Source of the DNA: Asterias amurensis
Taxonomy: Eukaryota > Echinodermata > Asteroidea > Forcipulatida > Asteriidae
Assembly: GCF_032118995.1 (NCBI RefSeq)
Contig: NC_092665.1
Location: 6,443,501-6,507,500 of the forward strand
DNA: 64,000 nt
Reading direction: 5' to 3'
Numbering within the stretch: the stretch's first letter is position 1; each line of letters begins with the position of its first letter. The notes under the pieces were generated by a model. That model had not been told where the DNA came from. It saw nothing but the letters and a program-made list of their open reading frames with translations, and made no database searches. The translations under genes and the position numbers were made by a program. Positions 22,751 to 33,680 of the stretch are shown in pieces.

Positions 22751-23299
22751 TTATGGAGAATTGACGAGAAAGTGTAGATTCGTAAATAAAATTTACGAGC
22801 CGAGGCGAGTACATTGTATTCACGAATCTACACTTAAGAGTCTCTTCTCTGACCTAAACATCTTCCCCCATTGGTTATATATAACAGTTTAAATGATTTT
22901 CAACGGATTTCTCAATAGTAACAACACTAGTTAGTCTATCTAATTTTGAATACGTTGTCAACACTCCAAAGGCGTTCTCATTTAAATGCTTTCGAAAAAG
23001 ACCACCACATCAAAAGGACAACTAATCAAAGCTAAACTTCTTAAAAGTCCAATTATATTAAAACAAAAAAGTGATCTTAATTTAAAACTAATAACCACTT
23101 CTTTACCGATTTAGTTCAGCAAACTTACAGTGATTCAGTCCATCAATTAATGTACAGTTTGATCCAATCTGATACATTACGAGCGAATACATAATAAAAA
23201 GTGACATCAACTGACAAATCATCAACCCTCTCTGCTACGAAAACAAAATCGCTATAAATGTTGTAATTGTTTGTTTTGCGTCTATCTTTCAACTTACAG

Positions 23300-24112
23300 A
23301 TGAAGATTACTATAGCAGTGGCCATTGTCTTGGCTTTTATGCAAGTTCAGTTATCGGTGGCTAGAGCAGCAGTATCTCCTGATCCGGGACTGACGTGTAA
23401 CTCCTGCTGCCAGGGACCAGCCGGTATTCCGGGAATCCCTGGATCTAATGGGAACCATGGTCAAGGACTTGTAGGCCCCAGAGGTGATGCCGGCTCTCCT
23501 GGTGAGGTAGGTCAACCCGGGGTTAAAGGAGACAAGGGGTCAGATGGACTGATTGGTGAGCCAGGCGCTAAAGGGGAACATGGACTGAAAGGAGAGCAAG
23601 GAGTCGGTCAACCAGGGAAACAAGGACCTCAAGGTCTGCCTGGGATGAATGGTTTGAAGGGGGAGAGAGGTGAACCTGGACCAGCTGGACAGACTGGTGA
23701 AACAGGTGAATGTAGTACGCTACGGTCCGCCTTCACTGCAGTGCGGAATACCAACTTCAGGCCTCCATCCCCATGGGATCCTCTGCCCTTTGAAGAGTTA
23801 TTGTTTTCAGAGGAAGGGACTGATTTCAACTTGAATAACGGCGCGTTTACGTGTAATGTGCCTGGGGTATACGTATTGATGTTCTCAGTCAATAAATCAC
23901 CAAGTGGGCCTTACCTATATGTCCATCTTAGGAAGAACGGTAACACCATTGTTGCAGGGGGTGTAAACGATGCAGGTTATAATAAAGTGAGCAGCAGTGC
24001 AGTGATTCCCCTGCACTACGGAGATCAAGTTCACGTAGCTGTAGACGGTCAAGTTTATAGTGACCCTTACCATTACACGTCTTTCACTGGATTCCTGCTG
24101 TACGAAATCTAA
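23300..24112 (+). CDS. Secreted collagen-like C1q-domain protein 2
   Basis: This 270-residue paralog of the protein at 6735 has the same layout: signal peptide, CNSCC cluster (33-37), collagen repeats (39-137) with the same two breaks, and a C1q head (143-270). The ATG at 23300 directly follows the acceptor AACTTACAG; the ATG at 23267 lies in the predicted intron. The collagen part differs at only a few positions, whereas the head differs at several surface-like spots (TNFRPPSPWDP versus TAFSSPSAYEP; VNKSPSGPYLYVHLRK versus VLKFSSGSYLYVQLRR; GVNDAGYNKV versus GVYNAGNHQV). A secreted recognition or complement-like role is inferred from the family. The promoter array, TATA box and leader exon are conserved 3.1 kb upstream. 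Confidence 0.92.
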   Translation: MKITIAVAIVLAFMQVQLSVARAAVSPDPGLTCNSCCQGPAGIPGIPGSNGNHGQGLVGPRGDAGSPGEVGQPGVKGDKGSDGLIGEPGAKGEHGLKGEQGVGQPGKQGPQGLPGMNGLKGERGEPGPAGQTGETGECSTLRSAFTAVRNTNFRPPSPWDPLPFEELLFSEEGTDFNLNNGAFTCNVPGVYVLMFSVNKSPSGPYLYVHLRKNGNTIVAGGVNDAGYNKVSSSAVIPLHYGDQVHVAVDGQVYSDPYHYTSFTGFLLYEI

Positions 24113-24163
24113 ATCAAACATACAAACACACGGAAACGTTTAAATGTTTTAGACAACGATTTA

Positions 24164-24169
24164 AATAAA
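24164..24169 (+). terminator. Poly(A) signal of C1q-2
   Basis: AATAAA 52 bases after the stop, as in C1q-1. Confidence 0.6.
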
Positions 24170-24631
24170 CTAATATGCAACTATATAGTTTTTAAACATA
24201 TATTAATAATAATAATGAGTTAATTGTGCAAGTTTAATGTAAATCAGTGAATGTGTTTGTGTCCTTCTACAAAAAAAGTATCCGAACCCTTAAATTTGAA
24301 ATCATTAGACTCAAGTTGTTATGTCAAATAGTTCATAGCACGTTTTTAGAAATGCCACAATGGTATAATAATAATTGCTATACAACAGCTTGCCCCGCAC
24401 AATTAAATAATGTTAAGCATTACTTTTCTTATAGTCATGAATTATATAAGTTGTACGAGCTCATCATACCTTCCCAGTGATGGTAGATGAGACCGGTGGG
24501 GTCGAGCAAATCGGCCCCAGTGTCTCATTCAAAAGCACATGGATTGACTGACGTACGCACTTTCGAATTGGACATAAACCCTGAACAATTAAACCCTTGT
24601 CACCTCTCCATGTACACAACCAACAATCTAT
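24170..24631. other. Downstream flank of C1q-2
   Basis: No gene. The stretch from 24255 (GTCCTTCTACAAAAA...GAACCCTTAAATTTGAAATC) recurs at 33695-33780, and 24435-24520 recurs at 14640-14720 and 33930-34010. Confidence 0.6.
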
Positions 24632-24884
24632 GGGTGCGTTCGTTTAGCTTCACTGGGTCGACCCCGGTCTACCCCCGGTACGTTCGAATAGCTTTGACGC
24701 CATTCATTGAGCTCACCCGGGTCAGCCCCCAGTGCCCTGCTTGTGGAGTGGGTCACTTGGGGGGTGAATCGATTAGCATGACTTCACCACGAGAGGGCGA
24801 GTGTGCTCGTTCCATTATCTCTCGTCAGGGGCTCACCCGAGTGAGCACCGCGGGTAGACCCAGTGAAGCTAATCGAACGTACCC
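24632..24884. mobile_element. R-type palindromic MITE, copy 3
   Basis: It runs from GGGTGCGTTCGTTTAGCTTC to GAAGCTAATCGAACGTACCC, between TA dinucleotides. Confidence 0.8.
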
Positions 24885-25391
24885 TATGTAGCCTGGATAC
24901 CTGCATCATACTTCGAGGCACGTGAATAACACCATAGACCGGCCTCCAAACCGGCGTGTTATTCACTTTTGACCTACATTCATTTCATATAAAGATACGC
25001 GGTCAAATTATACACCAACATTACATGCAAGTATAGTATACATACACCACATACGTGGAAACACAACGTGCAGACAGCCGAAAGTAAGCTTTCTATATCT
25101 GTGTTTTGATTGGTCGACCGAGATTACCTCACTGCATTTATCCAATTTAAGACGTCTCTCCTTCTTAGACACCCTGAATCGAGACACCGGCTTGGCCAGC
25201 GCCGAGGAACTACGCTAATGCATGCTGGATCGGAACATCTGGAGAGAAACCACTGGGCATGCTCGGGCATGCTCGAGCTTCCACATGGCTCTCGACTTGA
25301 TGCTGATGTATCCAATGGAATCACTGAATCACTGAATAGCAGGTACCTGTCCATATCCTTGCGGATAAAGACAGGGTCCCTGTCTGCAATC
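24885..25391. repeat. Duplicated C1q flank F, copy 2
   Basis: Collinear with 15140-15698 and interrupted at its right end by the Harbinger-type element. Confidence 0.65.
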
Positions 25392-25394
25392 TAA

Positions 25395-27419
25395 AGCCAT
25401 TTTCACACTACAGAGCCATTTCCCGGGAAATAAACTCCCGGGAAAATCCCGGGAGTTTTTAACCCCACCGCCACCCCAGCAACCGTTCTCACTATCCCAA
25501 TTTAGTAACTCCCGGGAGTACTATTTCCCAGGAATATGCACGGTCGTTTCACACTTACGATCAAACCCCAGGAAATGTGGTAAACAGGTCAGCCCATGCG
25601 GAAGTTACAATGTTTGTGGACGGAAGTCCGTTCCCACAATGCCACGCGGCCGGCTGCAAAATTCTTGCCACATGCGACCCAAAATGGCTGCACTTTAAGT
25701 GTGTATTTGCGTGTTGTTATACCAATATATTGTGTGATTACGGCGGAGAAGAAGTCTTGCAGTTCGGGGAAGACGCCGCTGGCGTCTTGTCAGGAGAAGA
25801 CGATTGTTGTGACAGTGTTTTAAAGACATGCGATATAACAATCGGGTGGAATTTGTCGTGCGATTGACGGGTTTCATGGCACTTGCTGGAAGTATTTATT
25901 GGTCAAAGGTCAATCTGGTCTACCATGAAGAGCGGCCACTGGTGGGAGCAAGTTGCTATTAGAAAAAGCGAAAGGGAGCTTTCCATCTGCGACAGTTTTT
26001 TTTTCTTTCTTTTGAGAACTGTAATTGAATGGACTTTTGTGTCCGTGTTTTACCCTGAGGTTTTGTGTTGGCGTTCATCTCAATTTTTGCCTGTTCACAC
26101 TATAGTTTTTTCCCGGAAAGTTCCCGGGAACTTTTGGTTGATCTGTTCACACTACAAAGATATTCCCGGGAAATGACGTTTTCCCAGGAAATAATTAACC
26201 CTGCTCAGGGGCAGGGTTAAGGAATCAACCCTGGGGTAAGGCCTAGAAATTTTCTGAATGGCATTTTCGAAGGATTGAATAATTATGCCCATGATGTTAG
26301 GGCCAAGATAGTTAAAGGTTTTATAGAGAAAAAATACCGCATAGTCGCTTTTGCAAATCTGACAACAGCAGTAGAAAGAAAAAGAAGCATTCTTCCCTTC
26401 CAACATCAACAGTGCTGTTTTCCCTTCGTGCAAAGAAAGAACACGAGGCTTTAGCCCTATATTGGCTAGCATTTTTTCATGGCTTCATAAAGACTTTTTA
26501 ATGTATGTTTCTTCAAAAAAAAATGTTTTTGCAGGAGAACACTTATTGCAATAGAAAATATTTAGGCCTTGAAAAACAAAACTATTATCATACCGACCTA
26601 TAGTCTTTTTTCCCAAGGTTTTAAGTTTTTATCTGCAATGGGCAGGGGTCCGTTAATATCCAGCTTCACGCAGGCAGAAAACTTTCCCGTTTCTTGTAGG
26701 CCTATATGCCCATCTAGCTGTTTTTGGACTGCATCGTCGGCCAAAATTGCAACTAGTTTCAAAATTTCATCATCACTCCATCGGTCACTTCTACCCATCG
26801 TAAGAAATTGAGCAACAGATTGTACTAAAATATTTACTGTCAGGTGGTAGACAGCAATGTCGATCGAAGAACTCAAATCTGACTCTGGGCAACAAAAGTC
26901 CATCAACGGCCAAGTACATGTAAAAATACGAAATACCATACACACATGGCGTGCGACGATAAGGAAGCTTGTTCACGCCAACTATTTATTCTACTCCTAT
27001 TCCATTCACGTGGTCAATTTTTTTAATTAATATATTTATTTATAAATTACAGATGTAATTCACTTTTATTTTCGTACCTAAACGTAAACACTTTCAAAAG
27101 GAGAAAACAAAAAGGGCTATTGTTACCACGCGAATTATTTGGCGCGCTATTTTTGACGTTTGTGACCTTTCGAGATTAATGACGTCTCAACACAGTAGAA
27201 GCAAAAGGTGGGGTAAGTTATACCCGCTTTCGTTCTCACTAGCTGCTTTTCCCGGGAAAAACGTTTTTCCCCGGGGTTAACTCCTTTAACCCTACCCCTT
27301 AACTAGGTAAATTATTTCCCGGGAAAATGTTGTTTCCCGGGAAATATTTTGTAGTGTGAACAGATCGACTAACATTTCCCGGGAATTTCCCGGGAAATAC
27401 CTGTAGTGTGAAAAGGGCT
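25395..27419. mobile_element. 2.0-kb PIF/Harbinger-type element with TAA target duplication
   Basis: The ends AGCCATTTTCACACTACAG and CTGTAGTGTGAAAAGGGCT are inverted, and TAA flanks both sides (25392-25394, 27420-27422). Joining the flanks gives the sequence found uninterrupted at 15690 and 38315, so the insertion is clear. A 3-bp TWA target fits PIF/Harbinger. The interior holds a second inverted pair, GATCTGTTCACACTACAAA (26140) and its complement (27366), many TTCCCGGGAA palindromes, and a Myb-like ORF. No DDE transposase is recognisable. Confidence 0.8.
26598..26798 (-). CDS. Myb/SANT-like ORF inside Harbinger-type element
   Basis: A 66-residue ORF starts MGRSDRWSDDEILKLV and continues ILADDAVQKQLDG, the pattern of Myb/SANT-like DNA-binding proteins that accompany PIF/Harbinger transposases and bind the element ends. 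The ATG at 26798 is chosen because the domain begins there; the frame is open upstream to 26945 without similarity. It is shorter than a full Myb-like partner protein and may be one exon or a remnant. Confidence 0.5.
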   Translation of the reverse strand: MGRSDRWSDDEILKLVAILADDAVQKQLDGHIGLQETGKFSACVKLDINGPLPIADKNLKPWEKRL

Positions 27420-27422
27420 TAA

Positions 27423-27508
27423 GGCTGCGTTTGTTTAGCTTCCCTGGGTCGACCCCGATCTGCCCCTGGTACGTTCGAATAGCTTTAACGTCATTCAAGG
27501 GGTTCACC
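27423..27508. mobile_element. Truncated R-type MITE, copy 4
   Basis: Only the left part (GCGTTTGTTTAGCTTCCC to GGTTCACCAGGGTCA) remains. It is joined directly to C1q coding sequence. Confidence 0.7.
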
Positions 27509-27740
27509 AGGGTCAATTTCAATTTGAATAACGGCGCGTTTACGCGTAGTGTGCCTGGGGTATACGTATTGATGTTCTCGGTCAATAAATCACCAAGTGG
27601 GCCTTACCTATTTGTCCTGCTTAAGAGGAACGGTAACATCATTTTTTCAGGGGTATACGGGCTGCAGGTTCTCATCAAGTGAGCAGCAGTGCAGTGATTC
27701 CCCTGCACTATGGAGATCAAGTTCACATTCTCGGGAAAAT
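27509..27740 (+). pseudogene. C1q-head fragment (C1q-3)
   Basis: About 230 bases match the C1q head from FNLNNGAF onwards (PGVYVLMFSVNKSPSGPYL), closest to C1q-2. Both the signal/collagen part and the end of the head are missing. The Cys of TCNVPG has become Arg-Ser (TRSVPG), and the frame stops after GVYGLQVLIK. The left edge is fused to an R MITE; the right edge runs into downstream flank. A non-functional fragment. Confidence 0.88.
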
Positions 27741-28247
27741 TTGATACATCTTCTTTCCAATATTTATTTTTAAGGGTGCATTAATAAGTACTTGATGACG
27801 ACTCTAAATCATGTTGTTTTTCCCCAAAAAAAGTAAAAAATGGATTACAAGAAAAAATACCAGGACAGTTTAACAAATAGTAAAGAAAAACAAAAGCAGG
27901 TCACATTCCTTGATACCGACTGAGACTGCAAAGACATAATTCATGATGGCCGCCTGTTTCGCCGGCCATTTTGAATTTCCACAATGTTAAATTGGTGAAT
28001 AGAGCTGTACCCTGGTAAAGCAACAATAACAAACAAAAACTGGTAACAGTTTTCTTCTGTTGATATATTGGTGTATGAACAATGCTTATTATGTAAAACT
28101 TTTGATAACTTGTGATTAAAAGGATACAGCGTTGTCAAGTAACCGGAAGACATTTCTTTTGTGCCGTGTTTTTCCCGAACACGTCTCGATATGGTGGTTT
28201 CTTCCCCATTAGGTCACCATTAATAACATACATATACACCATACTTG
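27741..28247. other. Downstream flank of C1q-3 fragment
   Basis: A diverged copy of 7890-8215. No gene. Confidence 0.55.
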
Positions 28248-28366
28248 GGTTTGTGTTGGTTTATTGTGGCACTGCGGCTGCCTGTCTAAAACCAGGCGCC
28301 CTCTGAGGGTTTGTGTTTGTTTATTGTGGCACTGCGGCTGCCTGTCTAAAACCAGGCGCCCTCTAA
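28248..28366. repeat. Direct tandem repeat, 2 x 60 bp
   Basis: Two nearly identical units run from GGGTTTGTGTT(G/T)GTTTATTG to ACCAGGCGCCCTCT. They lie about 460 bases beyond the recombinase end of the Ngaro-type element and might belong to its split terminal repeats; that is not proven. Confidence 0.75.
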
Positions 28367-28822
28367 TCACAACCCTCTTCTCATTAGTCTTAACTAAGAC
28401 AGGACAACTGTTGTAAGCCGGCTACGAAAAACCATGTGGGAAACGTAGGTCTGATCCATGCATTACAGCTCACCCCAGACAGGGCTTGTCCTAGTAAACT
28501 TTACTTATTTCGGAAAATTAGCTTTTAACCAAAAACTAAGTATGCTTACACACAGTAGAAATTTCTCTTTAATTTTTGACTACCTCAACAAAGCAGAATT
28601 TTAATTAATTAGAACTTATACATCTTGTTGTTACTTTTCACAATATAAAGATATTAACTAACAGTTATTTAATTTGTTTGCTTTATTTTCTTTTTATTTT
28701 TTGTTACGGTTTTTACGATTATCAATGGTTTAACAGTTAAGTTGACTACTCTTAGGAAAAGCAATAAATTTACATTTCTTTTACTGGATTTTTTACCTTG
28801 AAAATCCGTTATTTTAATACTT

Positions 28823-29825
28823 TCATAGGCCAAGGGACTTTGTCACTGACAACAAATCTGTTTGACTGTCCTTGAGGTACCCATCTTTTGCATTTTCGCA
28901 CTTCCACCTACCGTGCCTCTTAAACAATCTGTCTGGGACACCTGATTGGGCGGCCACCGTGGCCCCACCTGTTCTTAAACTGTGTACCCCATACTTGGAC
29001 ACATCCTCAACTAAGGGACGAATGGCATCTAATACAATCTCTCTGCCAATGGTGAATGACATTGGTTGGTTAGCTTCTCAAAGCTTGTAACCTCCTTTCA
29101 CTTTGGACAAGCTACGGAATAAAAAAGAATCTGGGATTTTGATCTGTGCTAACAAAATATATTTATGAAGTATTTCTACTGGACAATATCTAGTATAAGA
29201 TTTACTGATGACAACGGACCTTCCTCCATGATATATATCGGTTTTACTTGATGGGATGAACAGTGTTAAACCTTGCTGGTTGAATGTGATATTACTCAAT
29301 TTTATTGACACTAGCTCGTTAAACCTAAGAAAACCTGTGTATGCTAGAAGACACATAGCAACGGTCCTCAGACTTGAAAGGTCTGCTACTGTGATTTCGG
29401 AAGATTGTTTTAATTGCATATCTACAATATCTCTCAAAATGGCTGGGGTAATTGGCTCTTTTTTCTCTATGGACTTTGCGAGTGACCTTTTTAGACCCTC
29501 ACTGGTATATTTTACCAGAGGCATCTGAGTAGGGTCATTAGCTCCAGCTATTCTGTGAGCCCATGATATAGCTGAAATGGCACTGATTATTGGAGCTGAT
29601 GAACTACATGTATGGCTGAGGTAGACTAAATACAATGAAATGTGGTAGGATCTGCCTCAATGGGTTTCATATCATATTTGGTTGCCCATGCTGACCATTT
29701 ATTGAAGGCATATGACTATAACTTAACTGTAGAGTCTGCTCTAGACTTCAAGATTATGTCCGGTAGCTCCTCAGCAAGTTTCCTCAGATCCTTGCTTGTG
29801 TCTTGTCTCTTTCCGCCCCAAAACC
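28823..29825 (-). pseudogene. Tyrosine recombinase of Ngaro-type element
   Basis: The N-terminal part (ADSTVKL, stop, SYAFNKWSAWATKYD) and core (TGFLRFNEL, catalytic Arg) lead to the C-terminal HSLRTGG (His-x-x-Arg), FKRHGRWK and the Tyr in DGYLKD. It would join circular cDNA to genomic DNA. At least two in-frame stops (after GGYKL near 29078, and in the N-terminal part) and a frame change near 29640 break it. Confidence 0.85.
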
Positions 29826-29907
29826 GCTGTGGAAGATTAACTATAGATAAAAGAATACACGGCACTTAATTTGTGTTAATATTGTGTTGTCATATAACTA
29901 TTCTTCT

Positions 29908-32489
29908 TTACACTCGTTTAAAGTCTAGCCTCACTGCTAGGATCCGACTTCTGACAATATTGCCAATGAACTCCTTATTTCCTCCTCTGCCTGGAATAAA
30001 TATTCCCCATTCCTTGGGAAGTTCATAAACTTCCACTACTGCTCTTGCTGGATTATAATCATCTGGGTAGAGCATGGGCCAAAAAGGCGCCGAGTACCAA
30101 CATGGACATATCAATGTCCCAATAGCTCTTGTGTTTTGCATATGCTTCAAAACAAGGGACTTCAGAACTATATCTACCGCCTTCAGCTCCCTCCAAGTAG
30201 AGCTCTTTAGGGAATCTATTCTATTCCACATACCTTGTACTGCTCCTTCACCTGTATCTACTAAATACCCACCATAACCTGTGGAGCTTGCATCTGAATA
30301 CACAATTTGTGAGCATTCTTTTCTTACACCAATCACCCCTACATTCATTTCTCCCACATTACTGTTCCAGAAAATTAACTCTTCTCTTGCCTCTGCTTGG
30401 ATTGTCACTGGTGCATCCCATGTTGACCTGGATTCAATACAAAGATGTAAATATTTGGTCATTAAATTAGCGACATTACCTATCACCAAATTACACGACA
30501 TTATCTTTCCAACAAGTTTTGCAAGAGCCCTTGCCGTTGTTAGACCTGGATCCATGGATTGAATGTCCCTTTTTATGCTCAATATGCGCCTCTGTGGTAC
30601 GCAGAAGGTACCCGAATCTAGATTTATTTCGAACCCTAGCCATTCTATTGACACTGCTGGTATTCAAACACTTTTTAGAACATTAGGAATGAACCCTGAA
30701 CCGCTTCACTAGCTTCTACCGCCTCCGATAAGGTTGGTGCAAAACCAATCCCATCGTCTAAGTATACCACAATTGACTTTCCTTCACCCCTCCACTTCTT
30801 AACCAGTGGTCTTATAAGTTTGGTGAATATATGGGGTGCAGATGAAAGGCCGAAGGGGAGCTGTTTAAACCTATAAAATGATCGCATACCTTTGTAATCC
30901 CATGAAAACCCAAGGAATTTGACGTGTTCTTGGCATATGCCAACATGATGATATCCTGATTTCAGATCAAATTTAAAGACGTAACCACCCTTATGTAGAA
31001 ACATCAATGCAGTACGCATGTCTTTAGCCCTGGTAGGACGTCCGTCAGTGCCACTGCACTGACGTCCAGGGTATAAAGGTTCTTTACAATGCGAACACAA
31101 GTTTGACTACAATTTTCTTTATTTTTTACCTGATTTGAGAAGCTGAAATTCCGTTTATATCTTCATAGTGTCCCTCACTATATTCTCAACGAGTTCACAG
31201 CTAACACATATATCCATGTAAAAAATTATATCCGTAAATATGTCGAAGACCTGCACTGGCGATATTAATCATCATGTACCACTTGATAGTTTGAGCCCAA
31301 GTGCGCATGGCTTTGAGTTCAGTGCATTATCTCGCCGCTATTCGCCGTCAAAACAGGCGAGGTGCCGTTAACTCGCCTTCAACTCCTCCAATATACATTT
31401 TAAAATCCAGGAGGCATAAAATATTCCAGCTCAAATAGAATTTTCATAAATTTCCAGTTGAATTTCGGTTACAAATATCAAGTTTTTTTCTTGTAAACAA
31501 AAACAAAAATTGTAAGCGTGCAGCAAAATCGTCTGCCGCCGTCTTGCTTTTTCACAGTGCTTCCTGTACATGTGCGGACAACAGAGGGCGCTTTCCTGCG
31601 CGCGTATTTTTTTTTCTTGGGACGGTTAGCATGGTAAAAAGTTAGTCTGGTCCCCTGACCAACGATTCCTTGACGTCTATTGTTAAGAGCCTAGTCGGAG
31701 ATTTTTGGGTCTGGGAACCAGACTAGTAAAAAGTGGCCTCATTTGTCCTTGGAAAAAAAAAACGCTTCCGGCTCACGTCTCTTAGCACAAGACGTCAATG
31801 CTCGGTATCGCATAGTTCTGCGCTTTGTGTAAATTGCTCACCGACTATTATCCGTCTGCTTGGTTAACTATCGCGGGTTGACAGCGATTTGGCTGCAAAT
31901 AGTAGGCCGCCAGTGATCAGTGCAAGAAAGTGTTTACACGGAAGTTAGTGCACGACGTGGGATTGGAACACGCTAATTTCAATTTTCTTTTCACAAAATA
32001 TTAACACCAAAGGAGGAAATTCAACAATTTTAAATAAAGCGATCTTTGAGGTCCAACTACAAGGAACATGTGAGTAAAAATTCAGACTCCCGAGTTTAAT
32101 AGGTAGAAATATTGTTAACAGATTTTTGAAAAATGTTCGCAATGGTACGGGACCTTTATACCCTGGACTCCGTCGCGTTGCCTGCAACGGAGGAGTCCAA
32201 CCTGGGCTAGCATGTCTTCAAACTTAACGTGCACTTTCTCTATGTACTCATTGACCTGCCTCAGGTCTAGAATAAGGCGCTTCTTGCCACTGCTTTGGAC
32301 TGAAACTGTCAATGGATTAACAATGAATGGCTTAGACTTTGTTACCTCTATTGTATCTAGTTGATGCAACTCTTGGATAGCTTTTGTTACGAAAGCTGTG
32401 TGATTTAAGGCATATCTATTGTTCTTACTGAACATTGTTGGGGGTTCTGAAACAAAAGGTATAACATAACCATGTTCAATTACATTCAA
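29908..32489 (-). pseudogene. Reverse transcriptase-RNase H of Ngaro-type element
   Basis: The N-terminal RT segment (KKRLILDLRQVNEYI) is at 32115-32489. After the foreign insertion come FKFDLKSGYHHVGI, LPFGLSSAPHIFTK and the YLDDG catalytic motif (30675-31100), then RNase H with IVYSDASSTGYGGYLV and STWRELKA (29908-30654). A stop and frame shift between 30654 and 30675 separate RT and RNase H. Confidence 0.87.
31025..32209. mobile_element. 1.2-kb TIR element inserted in the RT gene
   Basis: The ends TAGCCCTGGTAGGAC and GTTGGACTCC...CCTGGGCTA are inverted over about 75 bases with shared CCAGGGTATAAAGG and AATGCGAACA, and each end also folds on itself. Perfect 9-bp target copies GCATGTCTT flank it (31016-31024, 32210-32218). 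The RT reading frame continues on either side once one target copy is discounted. No transposase is seen. The 9-bp duplication suggests a Mutator-like family. Confidence 0.82.
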
Positions 32490-32509
32490 TATGTGGTCTG
32501 GTGGGGAAA

Positions 32510-32848
32510 TTAACCGCCAAAAAGCAGAATGACTTTTCGATCTACCCCAACTTTGATACTAGGAACCCCTGCATTTTGCTCATATTCGAAATAGTTATCC
32601 ACAGTACCAATTATGAGAGGATCTTTATCTTCGCTATACAGAACATTAATTGACTTACCTGTACTGGCCAGTTGTTGTGGTTGCTGGCTTGTTGAAGCTG
32701 TATCGTCTTGGGCACGTAGCCTTCCAGTGGGCGAAGCTACCGCACAGGAAGCATGCTCCCCCGCCTTTGCCTCGACTGAAGCTGGTGTTGTACGGAGCGG
32801 AAAACTGTGATGGGCGACGTAGCTAGCTGTGAACACTTGCCGAACCAA
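32510..32848 (-). pseudogene. Gag-like 5' part of Ngaro-type element
   Basis: A 112-codon ORF ends just upstream of the RT start. It is rich in Ala/Ser/Gln with no confident domain. Its position fits the 3' portion of a gag protein. No zinc knuckle is clearly preserved. Confidence 0.4.
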
Positions 32849-33680
32849 CGTGAAGTGAGCTTGTTAACGCCACACCCTTAACACAATGCCTCGCATTCCA
32901 TAGTGCGCCCTCAGCCTTAATATGTGCCCATGCACCGTGAAGAAAACCAATATGTTCTAATTCACACATGGTTGTTCAACCGAACATATTTGTTAATGCA
33001 GATGAAACATTGGGTATTCGTTTTGAACCACCTCTGTATAAACATTTGATGATGACACAATAACATGTCAAAGAGGGGAAGGTACATTTAAGCACAGCGA
33101 TTGGTTTAACTATCACAACGGCATGACAGTGTGAATTTGGAAAGTATAACTTTCCTCACTTCCATCGGTACTTAATCTTTCGGAATATGAGCTAGTTACA
33201 CAATATTGCATTTTATCTTGATCTCTCTTACTACAGAAACGTGTCGTTGACAGTAAAATTAAAGAATAACGTTAAAGGTAGTTCAAAAACATCGTTAGTG
33301 TTTGCAATAACCTTAGATCAATAAAGTATTAATTGATACATATATTTCTACGAAGCATTTTTCTGAATAAACTATTATACATTTAGTTTAAAAGAAGTTA
33401 ATATTATATGACACTAAGTTTTAGAAATAGGCAGGTGTCGCTAGAATGATTTAAATACATTGAACGAAAAAACATTGACGCCGTATCAGTTGATTGTTTT
33501 GGTTTTGAATATTGAATGGGTATATTTAAACACCATTATTGTAAATACGTTTTACATTTTAAAATATTGTTCCTAGCGATAACAATTGGTTGACTCAAAA
33601 AAACAAAGCACCCTAGCAAGTAAACAATTAAGGGAAGCGTTCCACCATCTTTAAACGGTTTAAGTTTAATGTAACTCAGT
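32849..33680. other. AT-rich intergenic DNA
   Basis: No gene, RNA or repeat that I recognise; the first part may be the 5' end of the retrotransposon. Confidence 0.4.

Larger units (their letters stand above)
20179..23299 (+). other. Intron 1 of C1q-2
   Basis: A 3.1-kb intron carrying diverged copies of the elements in the C1q-1 intron: foldbacks at 20955-21290, 21450-21655 and 21730-22290, a tRNA-like fragment at about 22470-22530 and a SINE at 22541-22750. About 800 bases are missing relative to copy 1, including the left arm of the large foldback. A small palindrome (GTGTAGATTCGTAAAT / CGAATCTACAC) lies at 22770-22835. Confidence 0.5.
28823..32848 (-). mobile_element. Decayed Ngaro/DIRS-type retrotransposon
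   Basis: In coding order on the minus strand are a gag-like part, reverse transcriptase, RNase H and a tyrosine recombinase. A recombinase in place of an integrase defines this order of retroelements, which insert without target duplication. Several stops and frame breaks and a 1.2-kb foreign insertion (31025-32209) show it is inactive. Flanking non-coding (28367-28822) is AT-rich with no other gene and may include its 3' terminal region. Confidence 0.85.

Noticed and set aside
25577-25867. Cys-rich 96-codon ORF inside the Harbinger-type element
   Set aside because: Three overlapping frames are open, and I see no transposase or known Cys domain. It was not annotated as a gene.
30074-30562. 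Plus-strand ORFs of 60-93 codons
   Set aside because: They are antisense shadows of the RNase H region of the retrotransposon.
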